Source of the DNA: Bacteroidota bacterium
GTDB lineage: Bacteria > Bacteroidota > Bacteroidia > Flavobacteriales > Weeksellaceae
Direction of reading: 5' to 3'
DNA length: 64,000 bases
NCBI GenBank assembly: GCA_023423715.1
Contig: JAFAFC010000007.1
Coordinates: 248,001 to 312,000, forward strand
Part shown: piece after piece, positions 43,935-53,236 of the stretch
Numbering within the stretch: position 1 is the first letter of the stretch
How the letters are laid out: every line of letters begins with the position of its first letter
Position numbers and translations under genes: made by a program
The notes under the pieces: generated by a model
What the model was told of the DNA's origin: nothing
The model's input: only the letters and a program-made list of their open reading frames with translations
Database searches by the model: none

Positions 43935-46622
43935 ATGATGAAAAATAAATGGGTGCGGAAACTAGCCATTGCTTTAGGTGTGATTTTAGGAATTGTGCTT
44001 TTAGCCAATTTTGCCTTCAACATTTATCTTAAATATCAACTTCCGAAAGTCATTCAGAAAAACTCGGATTATAAAGTTCAATACCAAAGTCTTAATGTTG
44101 ACTTAGGTACGGGAAACATCTTGGCGACGGGAATTCAAGTTCAAAATAAAAATCCCAATAACCAAAACGTTATCGGCCTTGAAGGAACGATAGATTCCTT
44201 GAAGATAAGTCGCTTCGGAGTATATGATGCCCTATACAATAAGATGATTAGCTCCGAGGATTTGCTTTTAGCGAAGCCTAAACTAAAAATTACGTTGGCC
44301 AAACCAGTGAATGAAAAAACGGGCAAAAAACCAAATCCTGTGAAGTTTGAAAACATCCGCATTCATGAAGGAAATATTGAAATTTATAAACACGATCGAT
44401 CCAAGTTTTTTAGCGTTCAGAATTTGAAACTGGATGTTGAAAACCTTCAAATGACTGAAGAATCGGTTGAAAGTGAGCTTCCTGTTGTTTTTGATCATTA
44501 TGACATTCAAGGAGATAATTTTTATTTCCGTCCAGACCAACGTTACGCAATTTTCGCAGAAAAAGTAGCTACGGATAACGCACAAATGCTAATTTCTAAG
44601 TTTCAGTTGCTTCCGCAATTGTCAAAGGCAGACTTTGTTCGCTTGTTTCCTAACGAAAAATCGTTATTTACCTTTAAAGCTCAAGCGATGACTTTTAAAG
44701 ATATCGCGTTGAAGAAAAAGAATTTGAGTTTGTCAAAAGTCAATTTCGTCAATCCAGAATTAACGATAGAAACCACCAATGCGCAACCGAAAAAAAGCAG
44801 CAAACCTTTGGCTTTTGAAGTAAGCTTGGATGAGGTTCAATTAACCAATGCAAAAATTAAAATCAAACATCCGAACGATCAAGATTTTGTGTCTATTGGT
44901 GATATGACCATGGATGTTCAAAAAATCAAATTGAACGAAACGACAGCTCAAGAAAAACTTCCGTTTGTGTTTGAAAAGCTGACCGTAAAAGGATCGGATG
45001 TTAATGTAAGCACCGATGAACAACTTGTTCATTTGGCTAATTTTGCCATCAACGAGAAATCGGGCGATTTTCGTGATTTGGTTTTTAAAGCCAAGTCTAA
45101 ATCCACACAAAAAACGGTTGCGGATATGAGTTTAAAGCAATTGAATCTAAAATTAAACTCATGGGGATTTGAAAACAAGAAATTGAAATTAGATGTAAAT
45201 ACTGTTTTAGTCGATCAACTCAATGGAACAATTACCGCTTCGGGAGCTCAACCTGCGAAGAAAAAAGCCGATTATAGCGGAATTTTATTGCCTTTAAAAG
45301 TAGGTAATGTGGTTTTGCGAAACTCCAATCTTACGTATGATAAAGGAAAACAGCCGCTTGAATTTAAAAAACTAAATGCTTCGATAAAGGCGATTGAAAT
45401 GAATGAGCAAACGGTAAAAAGTGCTATACCATTCAAATCGCAAGCATTTAGCATTTCAACTGAAAATTTCAAATACAAAACGAAGTTTTACGACCTGTCG
45501 AGTCAGTATATACAAGTGGATAAAAACCAATTAAAAATTGGAAAATTCAGCATGAAACCTCGCTATACTCGTACGCAATTCATCCGGATGATTCCTTCTG
45601 AAAAAGATTTGTACACGATATCAATCAACGAAATTTTAATGAAAGGTGATTGGAATTTGATTTCGAGTAATCAATACATCAATGCGCAGCAAGTAAGTCT
45701 CGATGGCATGGATGCTAATATTTTCCGAAGTAAAGTTCCTAAAGACGATTTAAGCATAAAACCGTTGTATTCGGAAGCACTTCGGTCAATTAAATTTCCG
45801 ATGTATATAGCCAATTTGGATGTTAAAAACTCAAAATTAGAATACGAAGAAGATACACCCAAAAGCGATGGACCAGGAACTTTGACTTTTAGTAGTTTTA
45901 ATCTGAATGCAAAACATTTGAATTCAGGAAAGATGAAAGGAAAACCTACAGCAATACCAATTACGGTGAACTGTAAGTTTTTTGATGTATCGCCAATGGT
46001 CGTTCGATGGAGTATGAACACGGCAGATCATGCCGATAATTTCAGTATTGCAGGGAATTTTTCGAATCTACCAGCGGTACGAATTAATCAGTTTGTAGAG
46101 CCCTATTTAAAAATCAGAACAACGGGAACGATTCAAGATTTAAAATTTGATTTTAAAGGAAACAAAAACGGGATCGGAGGGAAGCTGAATATGCAACATA
46201 AAGATTTTAAGGTTTCCATTTTGAAGCAAGACGGAGCCAAAAATAAAATTCTATCTACTGTTGCCAACATTTTTGTGAAATCCAATTCGGGTGATTATCC
46301 AGAAAGTGTTATCGTAGAAGGCGTAAAGAGAGATCCAACGAAATCATTTTTTAATTTGTTTTGGAAAGGAATTGAAGAAGGCTTAGCGAAAACATTAGTG
46401 GGAACGAGCATTGTGAAAACCAAAGAAAAAGTTAGCAATGTGAAGGAGAAATCGCAGAATGTGAAAGAGGCCGTAAAAGGTGCTGGACAAAAAGCAGGAG
46501 ATAAAGTACGAAGTATTACAAAACCGGGAACTACTCCTGCGGAGACACTAACTACAGAAGAACCGAAAAAAGGTGGTTTTTTCAAGAACGTATTCAAGAA
46601 AAAAGAAAAGGCTGAAGAATAA
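43935..46622 (+). CDS. large AsmA-like membrane-anchored protein
   Basis: An 895-residue protein with one N-terminal membrane helix (about 10-30, LAIALGVILGIVLLANFAFNIYL) and a long, beta-rich periplasmic body with repeated short strands and turns. The C terminus is a Lys/Gly/Pro-rich tail after a predicted helix with KVSNVKEKSQNVKEAVKG. The layout is that of the AsmA/DUF748 group in Bacteroidota, linked to lipid transfer between membranes. Motifs are too weak for a definite assignment. It is monocistronic with its own promoter, and a hairpin overlaps its stop. Confidence 0.7.
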   Translation: MMKNKWVRKLAIALGVILGIVLLANFAFNIYLKYQLPKVIQKNSDYKVQYQSLNVDLGTGNILATGIQVQNKNPNNQNVIGLEGTIDSLKISRFGVYDALYNKMISSEDLLLAKPKLKITLAKPVNEKTGKKPNPVKFENIRIHEGNIEIYKHDRSKFFSVQNLKLDVENLQMTEESVESELPVVFDHYDIQGDNFYFRPDQRYAIFAEKVATDNAQMLISKFQLLPQLSKADFVRLFPNEKSLFTFKAQAMTFKDIALKKKNLSLSKVNFVNPELTIETTNAQPKKSSKPLAFEVSLDEVQLTNAKIKIKHPNDQDFVSIGDMTMDVQKIKLNETTAQEKLPFVFEKLTVKGSDVNVSTDEQLVHLANFAINEKSGDFRDLVFKAKSKSTQKTVADMSLKQLNLKLNSWGFENKKLKLDVNTVLVDQLNGTITASGAQPAKKKADYSGILLPLKVGNVVLRNSNLTYDKGKQPLEFKKLNASIKAIEMNEQTVKSAIPFKSQAFSISTENFKYKTKFYDLSSQYIQVDKNQLKIGKFSMKPRYTRTQFIRMIPSEKDLYTISINEILMKGDWNLISSNQYINAQQVSLDGMDANIFRSKVPKDDLSIKPLYSEALRSIKFPMYIANLDVKNSKLEYEEDTPKSDGPGTLTFSSFNLNAKHLNSGKMKGKPTAIPITVNCKFFDVSPMVVRWSMNTADHADNFSIAGNFSNLPAVRINQFVEPYLKIRTTGTIQDLKFDFKGNKNGIGGKLNMQHKDFKVSILKQDGAKNKILSTVANIFVKSNSGDYPESVIVEGVKRDPTKSFFNLFWKGIEEGLAKTLVGTSIVKTKEKVSNVKEKSQNVKEAVKGAGQKAGDKVRSITKPGTTPAETLTTEEPKKGGFFKNVFKKKEKAEE

Positions 46623-46635
46623 ATTCTGCAGCCTT
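46608..46635 (+). terminator. hairpin overlapping the AsmA-like gene stop
   Basis: The arms AAGGCTG / CAGCCTT with an inner AGAAT/ATTCT stem bracket the TAA. There is only a weak T-run after it, so termination is uncertain. Confidence 0.4.
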
Positions 46636-46666
46636 AACTTTCAATAGTTTATTAAAAAAGAATGTT

Positions 46667-47017
46667 TTAGTGGTCGAAATTATATTCGTCTTGTTCATCA
46701 ACAGGAATATCACGAATAAAACTATCAAAAGCATCACCAGGATAATTACTATCAACACCGTACGCATCAATAATAATTCCCTTGTTTTGATATTGATCCT
46801 GAATTACATACAATATCGCATTGTCATCGGGATCACTTGCTCCTTCAAAACGGTACGTTTTCAGTACAACTAAATCTTTAGGTTGATAATCATGATCCGT
46901 ATCTTGGAGAGACATTTTTCCGTTCTCATCCATGCGAAACTCTCGTTGTATCCCTTTTTCCTTTGCCAATTTCGCCATCACTTGGCTCAATGTAGACATG
47001 GGTGTGAAGTTCTCCAT
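46667..47017 (-). CDS. conserved hypothetical protein (family often mislabelled phosphoribosylpyrophosphate synthetase)
   Basis: A 116-residue soluble acidic protein. The core LVVLKTYRFEGASDPDDNAI and ILYVIQ...GIIIDAYGVD matches a small Bacteroidota family that databases sometimes name PRPP synthetase, without any PRPP-synthetase motif. No function is known. The fold is probably small and alpha/beta. It is flanked by the convergent AsmA-like gene and sits downstream of the oligopeptidase's partner strand. Alternative start at the second Met (residue 7). Confidence 0.8.
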   Translation of the reverse strand: MENFTPMSTLSQVMAKLAKEKGIQREFRMDENGKMSLQDTDHDYQPKDLVVLKTYRFEGASDPDDNAILYVIQDQYQNKGIIIDAYGVDSNYPGDAFDSFIRDIPVDEQDEYNFDH

Positions 47018-47100
47018 AACAAATTGTTTTTCTGTACAAGTAAAAGTAGTAGGATTCGTCTAAAAAATATTATAGGTATTTTATTTTCTGTTATATAATT

Positions 47101-47128
47101 AAAAAAGCCCTAGAATGTCTAGAGCTTT
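47101..47128 (-). terminator. terminator of the prolyl oligopeptidase gene
   Basis: AAAGCcCTAGA-atg-TCTAGaGCTTT with one mismatch, followed by TTTTTT on the minus strand, 25 bp after the stop. Confidence 0.7.
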
Positions 47129-47151
47129 ATATCTGTTTTGTTGAAATATTT

Positions 47152-49263
47152 TTATTTCTTTAAGGATTTAATCCCCATTTCATAAAGCGCAAAGCTCATT
47201 AAATCGGTGTTTTCTCCAATAACTTGATCGGTAGATCTTCCCGCACCGTGACCGGCATTAACCTCGATTCTTAAAAGAATTGGATTGTTACATGCTTGCT
47301 TATCTTGCAACTCGGCACCGAATTTAAATGAATGCGCTGGTACAACACGATCATCATGATCACTCGTAATAATCATAGTTGAAGGATAACAAACGCCTTT
47401 TTTCACGGTGTGAACAGGTGAGTACGACTTCAAATATTCAAACATTTCTTTGTTATCTTCAGCAGTTCCGTAGTCGTATGACCAACCAGCTCCCGCAGTA
47501 AACTTGTTGTAACGAAGCATATCTAAAACGCCAACGCCCGGGAAGGCAACTTTAGCTAAATCTGGACGCATCGTCATCGTTGCACCAACTAACAAACCAC
47601 CGTTTGATCTTCCGGAAAGCGCCATGTATTCTTTCGAGGTATAGCCGTTTTTCTGTAAATATTCTCCAGCAGCGATAAAATCTTCGAAAACATTTTTCTT
47701 CTGCATTTTTGTACCTGAATCATGCCATTTCTTGCCGTATTCGCCACCACCACGCAAGTTCGGAACGGCATAAACGCCACCATTTTCCATCCAAATTGCA
47801 TTAACAACAGAGAATGCAGGAGTTAAGCTGATGTTAAATCCACCATAACCGTACAGCATCGTTGGGTTTTTACCATCTTTTTTCAATCCTTTTTTGTAGG
47901 AAATCATCATTGGGATTTTTGTTCCATCCTTAGACGTGTAGAAAACTTGCTCTGAAACGTAATCTTCTGGGTTGAATTTTACTTTTGGCTTTTGATAAAC
48001 CTCAGATTTGCCAGTATCCGCGTTGAATTTATAGATCGTTCCTGGAGTAATATAGTTGGTAAATGAATAGTACATTTCTTTTTCCTCTAGTTTTCCACCA
48101 AAACCACCAGCAGTACCCGTTCCTGGAAGTTTAATTTCACGAACTAACTTTCCATCAAAATCCAATTGTCTGATGTATGAAATGGCATCTTTCATGTATT
48201 TTGCAAAAATATAACCTCCACCTGTAGAAACGCTAAGAACGTTTTCTGTTTCAGGAATAACATCCTTCCAAACTTTTGGATTTTTAATGCTGAATTTCTG
48301 CAATTTCATGTTTGGCGCATTCTTATCGGTCATGATATACACGTCATCTCCTTTGGTGTCTACCACGTAAGTATTGTGATCGAAACCAGTTTGAATTGGT
48401 GTAAATTCTTTTGAATTTCCTTTCAAATCTTTTAAATACAATTCGTTTCCGTTGGTTGCATTGGATGCGCTAAGAATTAAGAAACGCTCATCTTCAGAAA
48501 CGCCTAAACCAAGATATCTTCTCTTGAAATCAGTCCCACCAATAATCATTTGATCTTGAGATTGCTTCGTTCCTAGCTTATGGAAATAGATTTTGTGCGT
48601 ATCGGTTTGTGCCGTAAGGGCACTTCCGTCTGGTTTGTCATAGCTGGAATAGAAAAAGCCTTCGTCACCAAGCCACGCAACGCCTGAGAATTTTACATCA
48701 ACTAAGCTTTCGTCGATTTGTTTTTTTGTGTTGGCATCAAGAATGATAATTTTATTCCAGTCGCTTCCGCCTTCAGAAATTTTGTATGCAACTAGATTTC
48801 CTTTTTTGTTGAATGAAATTCCGGCAAGCGATGTCGTTCCTTTATCCGAAAACTTATTGGGATCTAAGAAAACGTCTGTTTTCCCACTTTTATCAGTTCT
48901 GTACAACACCGATTGAGCTTGAAGACCGTCGTTTTTATAGAAATACGTATAGTCGCCTTCTTTGAAAGGAGAACCAATTTTTTCGTAATTCCAGATATCT
49001 TTTAACTGTTTTCTGATTTCTTCACGAAATGGAATTTGGTCTAAATAATTTTTAGAAAAAGCAACTTCCCTTTGAACCCAATCTTTGGTATTTGCCGACA
49101 TATCGTCTTCCAACCAGCGGTACGGATCTGCTACCTTAGTACCAAAATACTCATCTACATGATTTCCTTTTTCCGTTTTAGGATAAACCATTTTTGAATT
49201 TTGTGCATTCATAAATGAAAATACAGCAATTGCACCTAGTGCAACTAGTGATTTTTTTGTCAT
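47152..49263 (-). CDS. prolyl oligopeptidase family serine peptidase (S9A), exported
   Basis: A 703-residue protein with a signal peptide (MTKKSLVALGAIAVFSFMNAQ). The N-terminal KTEKGNHVDEYFGTKVADPYRWLED is typical of prolyl endopeptidases. A seven-bladed propeller (about 85-420) comes before the hydrolase domain, with nucleophile SGRSNGG, Asp in TSDHDDRVVP and His in NAGHGAG. It is probably periplasmic and cleaves proline-containing oligopeptides. Close to the Elizabethkingia/Flavobacterium enzyme in layout. Promoter TATTTTTG lies 17 bp upstream. Confidence 0.95.
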   Translation of the reverse strand: MTKKSLVALGAIAVFSFMNAQNSKMVYPKTEKGNHVDEYFGTKVADPYRWLEDDMSANTKDWVQREVAFSKNYLDQIPFREEIRKQLKDIWNYEKIGSPFKEGDYTYFYKNDGLQAQSVLYRTDKSGKTDVFLDPNKFSDKGTTSLAGISFNKKGNLVAYKISEGGSDWNKIIILDANTKKQIDESLVDVKFSGVAWLGDEGFFYSSYDKPDGSALTAQTDTHKIYFHKLGTKQSQDQMIIGGTDFKRRYLGLGVSEDERFLILSASNATNGNELYLKDLKGNSKEFTPIQTGFDHNTYVVDTKGDDVYIMTDKNAPNMKLQKFSIKNPKVWKDVIPETENVLSVSTGGGYIFAKYMKDAISYIRQLDFDGKLVREIKLPGTGTAGGFGGKLEEKEMYYSFTNYITPGTIYKFNADTGKSEVYQKPKVKFNPEDYVSEQVFYTSKDGTKIPMMISYKKGLKKDGKNPTMLYGYGGFNISLTPAFSVVNAIWMENGGVYAVPNLRGGGEYGKKWHDSGTKMQKKNVFEDFIAAGEYLQKNGYTSKEYMALSGRSNGGLLVGATMTMRPDLAKVAFPGVGVLDMLRYNKFTAGAGWSYDYGTAEDNKEMFEYLKSYSPVHTVKKGVCYPSTMIITSDHDDRVVPAHSFKFGAELQDKQACNNPILLRIEVNAGHGAGRSTDQVIGENTDLMSFALYEMGIKSLKK

Positions 49264-49280
49264 TTTAATTTAGATTTTCC

Positions 49281-49288
49281 CAAAAATA
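49281..49288 (-). promoter_or_regulatory. -7 element TATTTTTG for the oligopeptidase
   Basis: Perfect TAnnTTTG, 17 bp before the ATG. Confidence 0.5.
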
Positions 49289-49329
49289 GGATTTATTCGT
49301 GAAAAATGGAGCATTGTTATAGGTGTAAA

Positions 49330-50019
49330 TTAGTGCGTTGGATTTTCTATAATCAAAAGTTTGTATCCAAACCCTCGGATATTAATGATTTCAATAGATT
49401 GATCCTGAGCTAGTTTTTTTCGAAGTTTTGTAATATATACATCGAGATTTCGACTGGTAAAAAAATTGTCATCACCCCAAATTTCTCGCATAACTTTCAC
49501 TTTATCAAGAAGTTCATTTTTATGATAGACCAATCTTTTTAATAATTCGGTTTCTTTATAGGACAGTTTAATTACAGTAGTATTGTCAAAAACCAAGTGT
49601 TGTCTATTGGGGTGAAAAGTATATTTTCCAAGAGCCAATTCCCCAATTTCTTTTGAGTTTCTTTTGATTAACTCATTAATTCTTAGATGTAACTCTTCGA
49701 TACTAAACGGTTTTCGGATATAATCATTGGCTCCTAATTGATAGCCCATAACGATATCTTTCGTTTCTGATAGTGCTGTTAAAAAAATAAGTGGTTTCTC
49801 AGGAAAGAGGGTTCTAATTTTTTGTGCTACGGTCCAACCATCCTGTATTGGCATCATCACATCCAAAATATACATGTCAATTTCATGATTAATTTTTGCA
49901 ATGGCATCTTCACCTGTATGCACCAAGAGAACATCAAAACCTAAGTTGATAAGACTTTCCTTCACCACTTTTCCTAGGGTAGCGTCATCTTCAGCAAGCA
50001 GCAGTTTAATTCTTTTCAT
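49330..50019 (-). CDS. OmpR/PhoB-type response regulator
   Basis: A 229-residue protein: receiver domain (about 4-118) with acidic pocket LAEDD, phospho-Asp in MYILDVMMPI, and Lys in NDYIRKPF. A winged-helix DNA-binding domain (about 130-225) follows, with KETELLKRLVYHKNELL and SRNLDVYITKLRKKL. It overlaps the kinase gene by 14 bp, so the pair is co-expressed. Its likely targets include the divergent exported-protein gene at 51.57 kb (see repeats there). Confidence 0.95.
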   Translation of the reverse strand: MKRIKLLLAEDDATLGKVVKESLINLGFDVLLVHTGEDAIAKINHEIDMYILDVMMPIQDGWTVAQKIRTLFPEKPLIFLTALSETKDIVMGYQLGANDYIRKPFSIEELHLRINELIKRNSKEIGELALGKYTFHPNRQHLVFDNTTVIKLSYKETELLKRLVYHKNELLDKVKVMREIWGDDNFFTSRNLDVYITKLRKKLAQDQSIEIINIRGFGYKLLIIENPTH

Positions 50020-51448
50020 GAGGAAACTTTAATTTAAAAATACTTCCATTTGGCAACACATCCAAAATTTCTATTTGAGCATTATGAAGTTCTACAACAC
50101 GTTTCACATAGCTTAGTCCAATGCCAAAACCGGGGACTTTATAGGTTTTGTTTTCAGGATTTGTAACTCTATAGAAAGGATCGAAAATTTTCTTTTTATG
50201 TAGGTCTTGGATTCCGATTCCATTATCCTGAACTTCCAAATAAACAGATTTGTTTGCAATATAAGCTCGTAAAATAATTCTAATAGAATCGCTCTCATTG
50301 TACTTGATACTGTTTGCTATGAGATTTCGGAGCAAATTTTCTATATGTTTTTTATTGGCGATTAGTAAAATGTTTTCGGCGTCAATATTTAGTTTAATCG
50401 ATTCGGTCCCGATTTCTTTTTTTAAATTTTCAAATAAAATTTTAATTGGAAACTCTTCTTTGTAAAATCTCGATTTACTGAGATTAAGCTCATTGAGAAT
50501 GTCATGAGTGAATGTGGAAAGTTCTTGTGTTTTTCTTAAAATGATATTGAGGTATTGAGACTGTTCTTCTTTTGTTTGATCAAATGTCTTCATTGCTTCG
50601 GCAGTAACTTGAATTGCAGCAATTGGGGTACGAAGTTCATGTGAAATGTGAGACATTAGTGCGTCTTTCTCCTTGGCGAGACGTTCCTGGGTTAAAAGTA
50701 GTTTTGTTACATAAATACTCGCAATAAGAACTGTGAATACTAAAAAAAAAGAACCTAAAATAGACCAAAGCTGTTGTTTTAGCAAGTGAGCTGTCGCATT
50801 TGGAAAAACGGCATACACTTGTTTTTTTGCATAGTAGTCTGGTTCTATTTCGTAGGTTTGAGTCACTATACTATTTTCTTTCCTTGCATTGAAAACAAAA
50901 TTCGTTTCTCTATTTTTAGCTTTTAGTATTTTTTCAAAATTTGTTTTTAATTGATCTAGTGAAATGCGGTCCTTTTTATTTTGTGCTATTAAAAAATCTC
51001 CAATATCTTGGGTATAATACCACATGTATTCCTTTTGCAAATCTTTTTCAACATTTTGTAAGAACCGTGGGATAAACATATCTTTTTCTTGTCCTTTTAA
51101 AACAGGCCTTTTGTTTAGATCCTCAAAGCTTATAGAAAGTTGCTTGTTTTTGTTATTAGAATTAACTTCCCGAAGCTGAAATTGAAGCGTGTTACTGTTT
51201 TCTTTCCAAACGGTTTTTAGATCAAAAAGGGATGGGTTTTCTAATCGCTTTTTTAAAGCTGCAATCGTTCGATCTCTCTTTTGTTTTCGTGATAATTGAA
51301 TGGCTTCCTTCAAACTTTCGTCTATGGAACGTTTGAAAACTTGAGATTCTGTCATATACAAGTTGTAGTTGTACAGTGTTTGCAGTCCGACAAGGCCAAT
51401 AAGCAACGTGGTCATTATGAAAATTGCCAATTTGATTTTAAAAATCAT
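50006..51448 (-). CDS. sensor histidine kinase
   Basis: A 480-residue inner-membrane kinase. Membrane helices at about 5-24 and about 232-252 bracket a periplasmic sensor domain of about 205 residues that I do not recognise. The cytoplasmic part has the phospho-acceptor HISHELRTPIAAIQ, an N box NLIANSIKYNES, the G1 loop VQDNGIGI and G2 loop GFGIGLSYVK. No HAMP domain is obvious. Near-consensus -7 sequence TATTTTG lies about 5 bp before the ATG. It is divergent from the unknown exported protein. Confidence 0.94.
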   Translation of the reverse strand: MIFKIKLAIFIMTTLLIGLVGLQTLYNYNLYMTESQVFKRSIDESLKEAIQLSRKQKRDRTIAALKKRLENPSLFDLKTVWKENSNTLQFQLREVNSNNKNKQLSISFEDLNKRPVLKGQEKDMFIPRFLQNVEKDLQKEYMWYYTQDIGDFLIAQNKKDRISLDQLKTNFEKILKAKNRETNFVFNARKENSIVTQTYEIEPDYYAKKQVYAVFPNATAHLLKQQLWSILGSFFLVFTVLIASIYVTKLLLTQERLAKEKDALMSHISHELRTPIAAIQVTAEAMKTFDQTKEEQSQYLNIILRKTQELSTFTHDILNELNLSKSRFYKEEFPIKILFENLKKEIGTESIKLNIDAENILLIANKKHIENLLRNLIANSIKYNESDSIRIILRAYIANKSVYLEVQDNGIGIQDLHKKKIFDPFYRVTNPENKTYKVPGFGIGLSYVKRVVELHNAQIEILDVLPNGSIFKLKFPHEKN

Positions 51449-51489
51449 ACACCAAAATAAAGATTAAAAAAAAGGAAATAGAAATTTCG

Positions 51490-51530
51490 TTAACACTAAT
51501 TAACCTTAATTTTTAGAAAATAACATATAA
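51490..51530. promoter_or_regulatory. phased TAAC repeats, possible response-regulator operator
   Basis: Two tandem 10-mers of form TTAACnnTAA (51490-51499, 51500-51509) and a third TAAC at 51521, so the TAAC cores are 10 and 20 bp apart on one DNA face. OmpR-family regulators bind direct repeats of about this period. Located between the kinase gene and the divergent gene. Confidence 0.4.
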
Positions 51531-51569
51531 AAATTCCAACGAACTTTACTTTGGTCAAAAATTTAGAAC

Positions 51570-52184
51570 ATGAAAAAAAGTAGTGTAGTGGCTTTATTCC
51601 TACTGAGTGGGTTTTATTTTGGGCAAACCATGAAAGTTACCGCTGAATACGGCAGCAAGGATGAGTTGACAGATCAATTAATGGAATTTCAGAATATTAC
51701 TGTGGAAAAATTGAATTTTTCTGCGGTCGAACTTATTGGAAGGTATCCGATTGTAAAGATTAAAGAATACAAGAATGGGAATCTAGTAAAGACAGAAACG
51801 CTTTTGAATCCCGAAAGCTATGTAAAAATTGAAAAATCAACTTATTCTTTGCGGTTTTTCGCAGAACTCAATGATCAAAATAATATGATGAAAACCTTTA
51901 TAAGAGGAGATAGGTTTGGTACAGCGAGAAAGTTTTTTCCATTATTTTGGAAAAGTAAAGACTATGCTTTTAAAGATTTGTTTGGTAGTAAAACAGAATT
52001 GTTTTTGGATTTAAAAAAAGAAAACACCCTTTTTCTAATAACTACACCTCATGACCAAGGAAATGGTTTTTCGTCTTGGTGTGAGATTGCTCAATCGGAA
52101 ATTCCACCAGAAAATTTGGGTAAACATTTTAAGATTCCACATTATTTTTTAATTACGATTCAGTTTTTGGATAAACACCTATAA
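51570..52184 (+). CDS. exported protein of unknown function
   Basis: A 204-residue protein with a Sec signal peptide (MKKSSVVALFLLSGFYFGQ). The mature part has KVTAEYGSKDELTDQLMEFQ, a beta-rich middle (VKIKEYKNGNLVKTETLLN) and a Phe-rich end. No lipobox and no family I recognise. Being divergent from a two-component system with phased repeats between them, it is a candidate target or sensor partner. A -7-like TTACTTTG lies 16 bp upstream. Confidence 0.75.
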   Translation: MKKSSVVALFLLSGFYFGQTMKVTAEYGSKDELTDQLMEFQNITVEKLNFSAVELIGRYPIVKIKEYKNGNLVKTETLLNPESYVKIEKSTYSLRFFAELNDQNNMMKTFIRGDRFGTARKFFPLFWKSKDYAFKDLFGSKTELFLDLKKENTLFLITTPHDQGNGFSSWCEIAQSEIPPENLGKHFKIPHYFLITIQFLDKHL

Positions 52185-52302
52185 AGAGCCCTGTTTTCAT
52201 TTTTTGTATTTAGTGATGAATGGAAATGCGCCTAAAGATTAACAAACTTTAATATTTTCACGAATCATAAAGGAATATAATTTGTATCTTAACGAAAACA
52301 AA

Positions 52303-52503
52303 ATGTACGTTATGAGAAAGAGTGAAAAAAGTGTTTTGTTAGCGAGTGGTATTGGTTTGGTGGTTGCATTTGGATTTTGGGCGTTAAAAAAAATAACCTC
52401 AAAACATCCAGAATACAATCCGTACAACGATTTTCAGCACTTGTTTTCGAACCAAGATTTTTCCGAAGAACATCATGGAGTTGAATATTATTCAGTCCGT
52501 TAA
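52303..52503 (+). CDS. small single-pass membrane protein
   Basis: 66 residues from ATG 52303 (MYVMRKSEKSVLLASGIG); ATG 52312 is equally possible. An earlier in-frame TTG at 52282 lies inside a promoter-like TATAATTTG and is rejected. One membrane helix (about residues 12-28, LLASGIGLVVAFGFWAL), then a Lys-rich stop-transfer and a short His/Glu/Tyr-rich tail. No known family. A strong terminator follows, supporting a real transcript. Confidence 0.6.
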   Translation: MYVMRKSEKSVLLASGIGLVVAFGFWALKKITSKHPEYNPYNDFQHLFSNQDFSEEHHGVEYYSVR

Positions 52504-52522
52504 GAATAGAAAAATACGAAAC

Positions 52523-52551
52523 AAAAAAGCAGGCTCTAAAGCCTGCTTTTA
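52523..52551. terminator. bidirectional terminator between small membrane protein and beta-barrel gene
   Basis: The arms AAAAGCAGGCT / AGCCTGCTTTT (52525-52535, 52540-52550) with loop CTAA, between convergent stops. Confidence 0.85.
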
Positions 52552-52578
52552 TATTTTTTGATAATTTAAAATCATATT

Positions 52579-53109
52579 TTAAAGTCCAAAGACAATTCCG
52601 ATATTAGGAACAAAACCACTGCTGAAAACTGAAGAGTTTTCTTTGTACAAGACGTTGTATGACGCTCCCAACTGCATGTATGCACGATCTCCAATACGCT
52701 GCATATATCCAGCGCCTAAATATAAAGCCGCTTCGTCTGTAGAATATTTTTGATTATTATATTTGTCTTTTTGATTGATAAAATACTCCTGAAACAATCC
52801 CGAAATATAAAAACTTCTACCAAAATAGTAATTAGCAAAAGGGCCAATCCCAAACATCGTAGAAGAATAGTATTTTGAATTTCCCCATGTAAAACCTCCT
52901 GCTACACCCACTTCAAAATCATCCGTGACGCGATATCCAATTCTTGGCGAGATACTGATTGTGGTTCCTGTACCGCCACTTCCACCAGAAACTCCAATTC
53001 CAGCGCCTCCTCCGTACGTCCAACGAGAGTCAGTTTTGGAAGTGGAAATCATTTGTGAAAAAGCCATAACACTGAACGAAATCAGGAATAAAGAAGCTAT
53101 CTTTTTCAT
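52579..53109 (-). CDS. outer-membrane beta-barrel protein
   Basis: 176 residues from ATG 53109 (MKKIASLFLISFSVMAFSQ, signal peptide). The body has Gly-rich, alternating strands (YGGGAGIGVSGGSGG, ISISPRIGYRVTDDFEVGVAGGF) and ends GIVFGL, as in small 8-stranded barrels of Bacteroidota. A longer in-frame start at 53157 lies upstream of a TATATTTG -7 element and is rejected. It is divergent from mnmA. Function unknown. Confidence 0.82.
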   Translation of the reverse strand: MKKIASLFLISFSVMAFSQMISTSKTDSRWTYGGGAGIGVSGGSGGTGTTISISPRIGYRVTDDFEVGVAGGFTWGNSKYYSSTMFGIGPFANYYFGRSFYISGLFQEYFINQKDKYNNQKYSTDEAALYLGAGYMQRIGDRAYMQLGASYNVLYKENSSVFSSGFVPNIGIVFGL

Positions 53110-53136
53110 CGCATTGTATTTTTTAATTCTATAAGG

Positions 53137-53144
53137 CAAATATA
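53137..53144 (-). promoter_or_regulatory. -7 element TATATTTG for the beta-barrel gene
   Basis: Perfect TAnnTTTG, 27 bp before the ATG at 53109. It decides the start choice. Confidence 0.5.
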
Positions 53145-53185
53145 AAGCATTTATCACAGTTTAAGATTATTCCCTTTCAAAATCG

Positions 53186-53193
53186 TAAATTTG
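53186..53193 (+). promoter_or_regulatory. -7 element TAAATTTG for mnmA
   Basis: Perfect TAnnTTTG, 43 bp before the mnmA ATG, divergent from the barrel-gene promoter. Confidence 0.5.
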
Positions 53194-53236
53194 CAGTCTT
53201 CAAATGCAGAGTGTATTTTCTGCCTAATCAAAGATT

